NCBI GenBank assembly: GCA_003232185.1 | Contig: QIMC01000337.1 | Coordinates: 1 to 36,606 of the forward strand | Direction: 5' to 3' | Length of the DNA stretch: 36,606 bases | DNA from: Flammeovirgaceae bacterium | GTDB lineage: Bacteria; Bacteroidota; Bacteroidia; Cytophagales; Cyclobacteriaceae | Shown here: in pieces, positions 28,339-36,606 of the stretch | Numbering within the stretch: the stretch's first letter is position 1 | Layout of the letters: each line of letters starts with the position of its first letter | Notes under the pieces: model-generated | What the model saw: the letters and a program-made list of their open reading frames with translations, nothing else | Told to the model about the DNA's origin: nothing | Database searches by the model: none | Position numbers and translations under genes: made by a program

Positions 28339-29778
28339 TCACAGACGATCACTACCAACTATTTTTTTATGGAAACTATAGTAAACATACTCACAATAAG
28401 CTATTAAGAATATTGCTATGAAACCCGTTTGTCTTATAGTGCCATCATAGTGCATAAAATTAATGGCACGTCGATTGGCGCAACCAATAAACATAAGCAG
28501 TACGATGATTAAACATGTTAATCCTAAGAAGCTAAGATTCCTGGGTTTCTGATTCATAAAACCAAAGAATCTAACAAGGAAATAAAGGTAGATAAATATG
28601 TGATAGCCTAAGCCTAAAATTCCTAGCTGGTGGGTTATACCATTCCAAAAGCCTTCGGACCAGTTGTACTCCCATTCTACGTAAAACATTCTGGGGATAA
28701 TCTGCAGATTTTTAACAAATTGATTTATGGAAAGGTCAGAAACCTTCCTGTTCAAATTCTGAAAATCTTCGGCAGATTCTACATTTACCATTGATTCCAT
28801 ACGGGTGAATAAGAATTCAGGCTGTATTATGACCAGAACTAACATAATAATAAAAATCCCAGCTGTCATTTTCAGGTCACGTTTCAGACCTATCGTAATA
28901 GCGAACCCAAGTACTGTGAATACATAAGCCTGTCGAGATAAACTAATTGCTATTCCCCCCAAGAGGAGCACTATGGAGAGGATATAGAAATATTTTAATG
29001 CATTTCGGGTTGAAAATCTATTTATTGCAAGGAATAATGCGAATACCAATAAAATACCCCAGTCATTTTTGTGACCGAAATATGGATTTTGCCAGAGTAA
29101 ATTGTTGAACGTACCTTGTTCCATGACTAATACGGCAGGGTTTTCAATTGCTAAATAAATTAGCGTTCCTGCTTGAAGTGCTGCCAAAAGAACAAAAAGG
29201 TTGAAAAACCTCAATATATTGGACTGACTAAATTTGGTAAAAACGACATAAATTACATACAGATGCAAGCCGATATTGAATGTTTTGGCAATAAAGTTTT
29301 TTAAGCCCAAAGCTTCGGTTTGACCCAGAGACAATGGCGGCTCTTGCACAATATGTAAGATATCTGCGCTGATCTTGATAAAAATAAATGAGATCGTCAA
29401 AAGGAGCACTGTCCCATATTGAACTGGAAATTTTCTAATCGACTTACTTCTCAGACTAAAATAAATAGCAGGCCAACATGCTATTCGCTGAAACTTTAAG
29501 CCGCTTATTTCCGAACCTATCAGGTTGTCTGGAAAAGGTATAAAAAGTACCAGGGTCAGTACGGCAACGGCATTATAAAACGAAGTAAATTGAAAAATAA
29601 ATATCCCGGCAGCCACTATATATCGAACCTGCTCAGCTGGTTCCATATAAACAGTCAGCCAACAAATCAGATAAATTACACTTAATTGGATCAATGAAAA
29701 AACCTGAGTGTTCACCTGAGTTCCTGTAAAATTTTCGGCTAAACTAATTGATGGTGTGGGATTAGAGGTACTAATCAC
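28339..29778 (-). CDS. O-antigen ligase/polymerase-like multi-TM protein (Wzy-like)
   Basis: 479 aa, about 10-12 predicted TM segments; large loop NNLLWQNPYFGHKNDWGILLVFALFLAINRF, SLSRQAYVFTVLGFAI. Directly follows the Wzc-like gene. Confidence 0.8.
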   Translation of the reverse strand: MISTSNPTPSISLAENFTGTQVNTQVFSLIQLSVIYLICWLTVYMEPAEQVRYIVAAGIFIFQFTSFYNAVAVLTLVLFIPFPDNLIGSEISGLKFQRIACWPAIYFSLRSKSIRKFPVQYGTVLLLTISFIFIKISADILHIVQEPPLSLGQTEALGLKNFIAKTFNIGLHLYVIYVVFTKFSQSNILRFFNLFVLLAALQAGTLIYLAIENPAVLVMEQGTFNNLLWQNPYFGHKNDWGILLVFALFLAINRFSTRNALKYFYILSIVLLLGGIAISLSRQAYVFTVLGFAITIGLKRDLKMTAGIFIIMLVLVIIQPEFLFTRMESMVNVESAEDFQNLNRKVSDLSINQFVKNLQIIPRMFYVEWEYNWSEGFWNGITHQLGILGLGYHIFIYLYFLVRFFGFMNQKPRNLSFLGLTCLIIVLLMFIGCANRRAINFMHYDGTIRQTGFIAIFLIAYCEYVYYSFHKKIVGSDRL

Positions 29779-29786
29779 GTGTCACT

Positions 29787-32195
29787 CTATTGAAGTACTT
29801 TCTTGATCCAACTTTGCTTAAAGTCTTCTTCATAATATCCATACCCATATTGTGATTTTTTCACATCAACATCGTTAAAAATGAGAGACAGATTCTTTAG
29901 CTGACCAGAATTATGAATATTATTAATTTCACTAATGTGACTCTTCAAGGTATAGCCCTTTCTTACCACAAAAATATTTAGATCAGATTTAGACATTAAT
30001 TCAATAGCGTCGGAAATAATCCCGATTGGTGGAGTATCAATGATGACATAGTCAAAAAGACCCTTTATCTTATACAACATTTCATCAAACTTACCGCTAA
30101 TGAGCAACTCTGATGGGTTGGGTGGTATCGCCCCCGGAGTTACATAAAGTAAATTTTTATATTTTGATTCTTGGATAATATCCTCAAGGTCCGCAATTCC
30201 AGCTAAATAATCGCTTAGACCTAGCTGCCCTTTTCTAATTGTATCAGACTCTATTCCATAGTCTTCGAAATTGGCTTTTTTTCTCATGTCAGCATGAATA
30301 ATCACTACTTTTTTCCCGAAATTAGAAAAGACATACGCCAGGTTTTGTGAAACAAATGTTTTTCCTTCTCCGCTAATTGATGAGGTAATCAGAAAAACCA
30401 GTGAGCTGGATTTTCCTTGGGTCAGATATCTTAAATTGGAACGAACGTTTCTGAAAGATTCAGAAATGGCCGATTTAGGTCTATTTTCAGCTACAATAAA
30501 ACTATCCTTTTCCTTCACTTTAGCAATAGTGCCCAGTATTGAAATGTTAGTAAGGTCTAGTAATTCTTCCTTAGAATTAATCTTTTTATTGAAGTAGTCG
30601 AAAACAAGAATCATTAGGATTGGAAGGGCTAGCCCCAAAATAACGGCAAAAGCATAGTTTAATATAGGACTGGGTTTAACAGGTTTTGTTCCTTGAACTT
30701 GGGCGGTGTCTATTATGCGGAAATCCACACTATTCGAAGCTTTAGCTATTCCAGCTTCGGCCTTTTTTTGCATTAGGAACATATACAACTGCTCATTCAG
30801 CTGGTAGTTCCTGCTAATATCGGTGTATTCACGGGCAGCTTTTGGAAGACTGCTAACGGTAGACCGCAGTTCACCTATTTTGCTATTTATGTTGTTTATT
30901 TCCACTGAAGTGGTGTATACTAACCTCTTTAGAACTTCAGATATATTCTCCTTTAAAACATTGATTTCTTTATGTTTTAAGCCTAACAATGGATTGTTAA
31001 ATTTTTTTTCTGATTCTACTACTCTCACCTCTAATAGTAGATCAATTAAGGTATTTACTTGTCTATCAAGATTTTGATCCTCAATCCCCATGGAAGATGG
31101 CGGAATAATCTGCTCCAAGTGATTATTATTAATCAGTCTTTGCATATCCTGCAACTGGACCATTTTTGCGTTTAGGGAAGACTTGTCTCGATTATAGTTA
31201 TTAATGGTCGCCATTATACCGGTAGTCTGTGCGTCCAGGTCAATAGTATTCGTTCTCGATTTGAAAACCTCCAAGCGGTCCTCGACCATGCTCAAAGAGT
31301 CACCCATATAAGCTATCTGTTTATTAATAAATTCGATGGTTTTTGCAGCTATATTGTTTTTCTGCTCCAGTTCGTTTTTAATGTAGTTTTCAACTAGTTT
31401 ATTAACAAAGTCCATCAGTTTGGGGGGGGTATTACCCTCCAATGAAATTTTTAGAACGGAAGATTTCAATGAATAGGGGCTAATTGTCAGGTTTTCTCTA
31501 AACTGCTTAGTCAATCTACTATAATTGTCAATTCTTATGAGAATAGGTCCCTTGTATTTTGGTGTTAGTAATTTCATCCTAAATACAAACTTATCAATCT
31601 CCACTATGGTGCCGAACCTGAAAATCTTTCCGGAAAAAACATCTGGTTTTTTTTCCTTTTTTGAAAAATACTTGTTAAAAAAGGAATCCTCATCCGCTTG
31701 AATTACCCGGAGTGTGTAAGTGCTGTCTGAGCCTCGGATTAACTCGATGTTCTTGGAAAATGGGGTCTTATTAGAAGTACTTCTAATGGAAAGCTCTACT
31801 GGAGATTTATCGTATAATTCAATGTCTCTAACCTTGCCGGGTAATATGTATGAAACTTGGAAATTAAGATCTCTAAGTGATTTTTCAACGATTGCATTAG
31901 ATTTGACAACAACTGCTTCGTTCTCCAGATTTGCATTGTTTCTACCAAAGAACTCCTCTCCATACAGGATCCCCGAAACGGAATTGGCTTCCTGGGGAGG
32001 TTTAATTAAAACTGTTGATTCTACGATATACACCGGATTGGTATACCGGGTGGTTAGAAATGCCACCACTAGAGATAGACTGAGAAACAACAGAATAATA
32101 TGCCATCTAACTAACAGTCGATCTATGATCTTTCTTAAGTCAATGGAGTGATGGTCCTCCGGAGGTTCTTGATTGTGCAATTTTCGATTTTCCAT
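29787..32195 (-). CDS. Polysaccharide co-polymerase / BY-kinase (Wzc-like, Wzz domain + tyrosine kinase)
   Basis: Wzz-like N-terminus (DLRKIIDRLLVRWHIILLFLSLSLVVAFLTTRY, ESTVLIKPP), Walker A ISGEGKTFVSQNLA, Walker B YVIIDTPPIGIISDA, Tyr-rich C-terminal tail YGYGYYEEDF. The ATG at 32195 is more likely than the GTG at 32207. Confidence 0.93.
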   Translation of the reverse strand: MENRKLHNQEPPEDHHSIDLRKIIDRLLVRWHIILLFLSLSLVVAFLTTRYTNPVYIVESTVLIKPPQEANSVSGILYGEEFFGRNNANLENEAVVVKSNAIVEKSLRDLNFQVSYILPGKVRDIELYDKSPVELSIRSTSNKTPFSKNIELIRGSDSTYTLRVIQADEDSFFNKYFSKKEKKPDVFSGKIFRFGTIVEIDKFVFRMKLLTPKYKGPILIRIDNYSRLTKQFRENLTISPYSLKSSVLKISLEGNTPPKLMDFVNKLVENYIKNELEQKNNIAAKTIEFINKQIAYMGDSLSMVEDRLEVFKSRTNTIDLDAQTTGIMATINNYNRDKSSLNAKMVQLQDMQRLINNNHLEQIIPPSSMGIEDQNLDRQVNTLIDLLLEVRVVESEKKFNNPLLGLKHKEINVLKENISEVLKRLVYTTSVEINNINSKIGELRSTVSSLPKAAREYTDISRNYQLNEQLYMFLMQKKAEAGIAKASNSVDFRIIDTAQVQGTKPVKPSPILNYAFAVILGLALPILMILVFDYFNKKINSKEELLDLTNISILGTIAKVKEKDSFIVAENRPKSAISESFRNVRSNLRYLTQGKSSSLVFLITSSISGEGKTFVSQNLAYVFSNFGKKVVIIHADMRKKANFEDYGIESDTIRKGQLGLSDYLAGIADLEDIIQESKYKNLLYVTPGAIPPNPSELLISGKFDEMLYKIKGLFDYVIIDTPPIGIISDAIELMSKSDLNIFVVRKGYTLKSHISEINNIHNSGQLKNLSLIFNDVDVKKSQYGYGYYEEDFKQSWIKKVLQ

Positions 32196-32560
32196 ATTAG
32201 AGATCACTTATTGACCCAAAAATAAAGTATAGATTAAACCACGCTGGCCATGACTTGATAGGTACCGCTAATCCAATGGCACTATTGCAGGTCCAAAGGA
32301 ATCATAAAAACGACGATACTTAAAATAATTGCTATCTCAATTCAAACTTCTATATAGTACTCAATTATGGAGTTGAAATTAACAGTACTTTTGTGAAATT
32401 ATAAAATTTTACTAAAAAATATAAATTAATTTATAGAAACTATAATACATGTGGTATTATTTTACTGAAATAACAACATAAATCAATGATGAAAGTAGTC
32501 TATTCAAAATGTTGAGTATAACTACACCATTGACGAGTTGAATAAGGTATTACAGAAAAT

Positions 32561-33808
32561 CTAATTTTGAAATGGAGGATCAAGCTTTAAATACTTTTCC
32601 GATTGTCTTAAAACCCGGTTACATTGCTTTCGTTCTTTTCTGGCAGACATATGATCATAAATAAATTTAGGCAACAACTTTTTTTTCAGAACTTTTAGAT
32701 ACTTGGTTTTGATTATATAGGCCAGGCTCTTCAGGTTGGTTTTTTTATAACATGTTAAGTTAAGGGTATGGTTTTCAACAACGCCCCAGCTTCTTTTATG
32801 CTCTGATACTCCACCTAAGAAATCATATATCTCTACACCTTCATTAATAATTTTTTCTATAACCAAAGCCCTTAAAACATTGCCGATCCTTCGTGTTCTC
32901 CAATCTGGATCGAATCCTTCTTGCAGTGAGAGCATTTGATTATTGTATAAGAAATTAAACTGGCAAGCTTTAATTTCGCCTTCAATCTCCAAGCAATAGA
33001 GCTTTACGTATTTCTTTGAATTAAATAAACCAGCCATATCGCGATAGAAGTTGCGTTTGTTTACGTTGTGAAAACTGCCAGGAAGTCCCAATGAGACCCA
33101 CTTTTTTTGATGTAGCAAAAACAATGAAATCAAATACTTTTCAAGATCATTACTTAAATCGGCCTCGTAAAACTTAACCTCAAAACTTGACAATAATTTC
33201 TTAACTGTTGATTTTAGCCTGTACCTATGTTTTCCACTGAATGATCCTAGGTAGGTCTGCCAGGTACTTGGTAAATGTACATGTGAGCACACCTGGGATT
33301 CGGTTAAGACTTGCCAATCCACATTCTCGAAATAGCTTTTTAGAAAGCCCAGATTGGGAGAATTATCACGGATATCGCTTAGCGAAAATAAGTCAATATC
33401 CCTGCAATTTTTAAAAATGTGCTCAAAAAAAACTTGAATAGTGCTCCTTTCGAAGCCTTTCTTTATGATCAAATCCAGGTATTCCGACCCGGCATCACGA
33501 TCACCTATAAATCTTAGACTTTTTAATCTTGATCCGGTGATTATCTTTTCCTGTCTGATGTAAAATGGAGCAATTCCTACTACTTCATTTTCAACGGAGG
33601 CAAAGAGTATATACAATTCATCATCACCTAAGAAATTTGTTATCCATGTGCTAACCCATTCATAGGTAAGAAAGATGGTGTCCGATTTGCTGGACTTCAA
33701 TATATTATTCCATTTGTTACTTAATCCTTGAAGTTCATGAACCTGGGTAACTGTGCTGATCTCCAGAGATAATCCTGGTTTTTCACTTGTTTCAGTTTTA
33801 GCAAACAT
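32561..33808 (-). CDS. GNAT/CelD-type (BioF2-like, Acetyltransf_6) acyltransferase
   Basis: 415 aa; FLTYEWVSTWITNFLGDDELYILFASVENEVVGIAPFYI; SFSGKHRYRLKSTVKKL; LEIEGEIKACQFNFLYNNQMLSLQEGFDPDW; YDFLGGVSEHKRSWG. Confidence 0.82.
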   Translation of the reverse strand: MFAKTETSEKPGLSLEISTVTQVHELQGLSNKWNNILKSSKSDTIFLTYEWVSTWITNFLGDDELYILFASVENEVVGIAPFYIRQEKIITGSRLKSLRFIGDRDAGSEYLDLIIKKGFERSTIQVFFEHIFKNCRDIDLFSLSDIRDNSPNLGFLKSYFENVDWQVLTESQVCSHVHLPSTWQTYLGSFSGKHRYRLKSTVKKLLSSFEVKFYEADLSNDLEKYLISLFLLHQKKWVSLGLPGSFHNVNKRNFYRDMAGLFNSKKYVKLYCLEIEGEIKACQFNFLYNNQMLSLQEGFDPDWRTRRIGNVLRALVIEKIINEGVEIYDFLGGVSEHKRSWGVVENHTLNLTCYKKTNLKSLAYIIKTKYLKVLKKKLLPKFIYDHMSARKERKQCNRVLRQSEKYLKLDPPFQN

Positions 33809-34009
33809 CTTTCAAATTCAGTATTCTGGCCGAATAAGAATCAATCGCTTTTCTCTCATTTGCCAAGTGAATCACATAGTTGATACAGGGTTCCACTGTA
33901 CTTTCTTCATAATAGTATGATATTTCTACGGAAAGTAGATAAGTCATTGGATTAAAAAAATTCAAACTTAATACTCCACAAAGTAATAGGAATTATTCAA
34001 ACATACTAA

Positions 34010-35989
34010 TCACCTAATCAGTACGATTTTACGGTAAAATGACTCACTGCCTAAATCCAACTTAACTATATACACACCACCTCTAAGTTTTTCAGGTACC
34101 TTCCATTCAATCTGATGACTTCCTTTCTGCAGTTGATCAATAGCAAGTTCCATTTGAATGTCTCCTCTGATCCCGATTATTCTCAATTTTACCTGAGCCT
34201 GATTTTGGCTGTTTTTGAATTGTATAGTGGCATGATCAATTACGGGGTTTGGATAACTGATTATCTCCACATTTTGGCTCTCAAAGTCGGGCAAGTTGGT
34301 AATAATCTCGTTATTACCAGCATTTAACAGGTCACCACTAACCCCCACCTTAATTGGACTGCTTCCTCTTTCGAAGGCCCCCATATCCGGAGCAATATTG
34401 TTAAAGTTGTCATTGAAGTTGGGAATAATCACTCCTGCACTCTCCCCAGGTGCTCCTGACGCCAGGGCAAACATTCCAGGTTGATTATTTACGTCGTATT
34501 GGGGCAATTCCCTTCCCAGATCAATACCATTGATCTCATGTAACATAGTATCACAGCTTTGTTCCACACCACCTCGATATAGATCATAGTCCCAACTATT
34601 TGTACAACTTTCGATACCTGCTTCCATCACCGCACCGGCGCTCCTGCTAACAAAAATGTTGTTTCGGGAGATCAAATTTAGAATTGCCCCGCCTGAGGAA
34701 GAAATTGATTGATTGGAGCCGGTAGGTCTACTGGTTCCAGTCGTTCCCTCAGGCTGTAATACTGTATTATGAAAGACATAGGTTCTTTTAAAGGGCAAGA
34801 TAACGGTATCGCTTCCCGCTTTGAGAAATGGACCTTGCTCCCACAGGTCTGAGTTAGTTTCTGGCCCATTCCTTTTGCTTTCGTTCACTATATTTCTCCA
34901 GATGTATAGGGGGCCTATTGTAGTACTTGCTATGGCAATCTTGGTGAAAGTTTTGTCGATATAATTACCCCAAATCCTTACGTTGTTGTTGGCTCCCTCG
35001 CTTTCAATTCCATCGTCCCAGCACCTTTGAATGAAATTTCCATAGATATCGGAGTCTTTATTTGGAAACCCACGAAAGCTTTTGTTGTCCCCTGCACCAA
35101 AACCGTCATTGAAATAATGTGCATCATCTGAAAATACTTCATTGTATCTGATCACATGATTTCCATTGGTGTTCCAAAGGGAAACGGCTTGGGGGCCTGC
35201 AGGGTGATATTGTCCATTACTACGACGCTCAGCCCAACTATTGGCATCTGTTCTCGGATGATGGAACCTGTTATATTGGATGATAAGCCTTTCTATATCC
35301 GGTGCCTGGTTTGAATATATTGCTGAATGTAAATTCATGCCCCATCCATCGTTGTGATTAGTGCCCCAGTTGGTAATATCGCAATGTTCTATCACGACAT
35401 CATGTGAATTGTTAAAAATTTTTATACCATGTTCTCCAGGTCCTATAACCGTTAATCCCCTTAGAATGACATAAGAAGTATTCTCCTCTATACGTATCCC
35501 ATACGGATCCAGTTCAGATACTTTAATGGTGGCATTGGTTCCGTTCTCATAAGTATACAAGATATAACCATTAGGCGTGCCCGACCTGTTTACAGATAGT
35601 ACTTCATCTGAAAAAGCAGGAAGAAATACAGTATCCGCCACCGGGAACTCCTCCGCCCAGGTGGTGATAGATACTGTTTCCTGGATATTAGTTCCGTTTA
35701 AAATAAGATTCACTTCATAGGTCCTCCCCGGGACTAAATTGACAATGCTTCCTCTATATTCCTTTACCTCCTCATCAAAGTACAGTGGAAGAGCGCTTCT
35801 CCATTCTTCATCACCGGACATACGATATCTAACCTGACATTCTATTGAAGTGGCTCCGGCTGGTGGGCTCCAGTACACTCCCACACAGTTGAAAGTCGGA
35901 ATCAAAGTTTGACCATAGCAATAAAAAGCGCTTGAACTCAAAAACAGTATTAAAATATTTACTATACAATACCTGCAGCTACCTTTCAT
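34010..35989 (-). CDS. Secreted FN3-like + right-handed parallel beta-helix protein with T9SS type A sorting domain
   Basis: 659 aa; signal peptide; VRYRMSGDEEWRSA...VPGRTYEVNLILNGTN; YVILRGLTVIGPGEHGIKIFNNSHDVVIEHCDITNWG; IYGNFIQRCWDDGIESEGANNNVRIWGNYIDKTF; SYPNPVIDHATIQF...LRGGVYIVKLDLGSESFYRKIVLIR. Confidence 0.88.
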   Translation of the reverse strand: MKGSCRYCIVNILILFLSSSAFYCYGQTLIPTFNCVGVYWSPPAGATSIECQVRYRMSGDEEWRSALPLYFDEEVKEYRGSIVNLVPGRTYEVNLILNGTNIQETVSITTWAEEFPVADTVFLPAFSDEVLSVNRSGTPNGYILYTYENGTNATIKVSELDPYGIRIEENTSYVILRGLTVIGPGEHGIKIFNNSHDVVIEHCDITNWGTNHNDGWGMNLHSAIYSNQAPDIERLIIQYNRFHHPRTDANSWAERRSNGQYHPAGPQAVSLWNTNGNHVIRYNEVFSDDAHYFNDGFGAGDNKSFRGFPNKDSDIYGNFIQRCWDDGIESEGANNNVRIWGNYIDKTFTKIAIASTTIGPLYIWRNIVNESKRNGPETNSDLWEQGPFLKAGSDTVILPFKRTYVFHNTVLQPEGTTGTSRPTGSNQSISSSGGAILNLISRNNIFVSRSAGAVMEAGIESCTNSWDYDLYRGGVEQSCDTMLHEINGIDLGRELPQYDVNNQPGMFALASGAPGESAGVIIPNFNDNFNNIAPDMGAFERGSSPIKVGVSGDLLNAGNNEIITNLPDFESQNVEIISYPNPVIDHATIQFKNSQNQAQVKLRIIGIRGDIQMELAIDQLQKGSHQIEWKVPEKLRGGVYIVKLDLGSESFYRKIVLIR

Positions 35990-36378
35990 GTGAAAAACTA
36001 ATTCGTAATCAATAAAAACTTGGTCACCATTACAGTGTCGCTAGACCCAACTTCAGCTCTTAAATGATACCCTACTTACCAATACTTATAGGTGATGTGG
36101 CTCTTCTGAAAAAGCAAGTCTACATTAAATTAATCATTTAATTTGTTATATAATAACTTAAAAATGTCATATTTCGACATCTGAATGAAAAACAATATTA
36201 AAATAGGATATTATCAATATATTTTGTTATATTATTAATATTTTAACTACAAAATACCTCTAAACCGACAGGTTCATTAGACATTATTGAAATAATCAGA
36301 AGAATGGCTTCTATTAAAGAAAAGGTACTAGTGTAACGAACGATTAATTATTTAAGTATATTTTATTATCTTTGTCCT

Positions 36379-36606
36379 ATGACAAGGATAAGCAAAACCA
36401 TAAATCTTAGCAATGAGGACCGTGCCGAATTAGAAATGTGGTCTCGATCACAAACTATTGAAAGAAGAATGGCCGACCGGGCAGAGATCATATTACTCTC
36501 CTGCGAGGGCAAGACTTTCGATGAGATATGCAGTCGACTGGATACCAGCCCACCGGTAGTGAATAAATGGCGTATGCGTTACCGTAAAGAAGGACTGGCA
36601 GGTTTG
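36379..36606 (+). CDS. IS630-like transposase N-terminal helix-turn-helix domain, truncated by the window end
   Basis: MTRISKTINLSNEDRAELEMWSRSQTIERRMADRAEIILLSCEGKTFDEICSRLDTSPPVVNKWRMRYRKEGLAGL; open to the last base. Not in the supplied ORF track. Confidence 0.85.
   Translation, partial: MTRISKTINLSNEDRAELEMWSRSQTIERRMADRAEIILLSCEGKTFDEICSRLDTSPPVVNKWRMRYRKEGLAGL

Overview
This is an AT-rich Bacteroidota-type window dominated by an exopolysaccharide/capsule locus of about 33 kb. The Bacteroidota call rests on T9SS sorting domains, an SprB-like repeat and TAnnTTTG promoter elements. The left edge (1-3245) is a decayed IS66-family transposase gene carrying a decayed group II intron, so it is a nested dead element. 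The locus proper (3300-35989) encodes: a DegT aminotransferase, hexapeptide acetyltransferase and Gfo/Idh/MocA dehydrogenase triad (WbpE/WbpD/WbpB-like); a polyprenyl glycosylphosphotransferase; four GT4 glycosyltransferases; an AsnB-type amidotransferase; two dissimilar sulfotransferases; a GINT1_N-like protein; a Wzx-like flippase; a Wzy/O-antigen-ligase-like protein; a Wzc-like BY-kinase; GNAT/CelD-type acyltransferases; a YdcF/DUF218 protein; two tandem pectate-lyase-like proteins; and a T9SS-sorted beta-helix protein. The right edge holds the truncated start of an IS630-like transposase. The most interesting observations are: (i) mosaic identity between the two tandem lyases (about 96-97% blocks inside 67-79% flanks), indicating gene conversion; (ii) an apparent split of those paralogs into a lipoprotein form and a T9SS-secreted multidomain form; (iii) a predicted sulfated, amidated diamino-uronate polysaccharide with lyases encoded alongside its assembly genes; (iv) an unannotated frameshifted AsnB C-terminal remnant; (v) a perfect 20-bp palindrome between a predicted promoter and the first gene of the left operon; (vi) an anomalous 3' junction of the dead group II intron. 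All family assignments come from reading motifs by eye; no searches were run.
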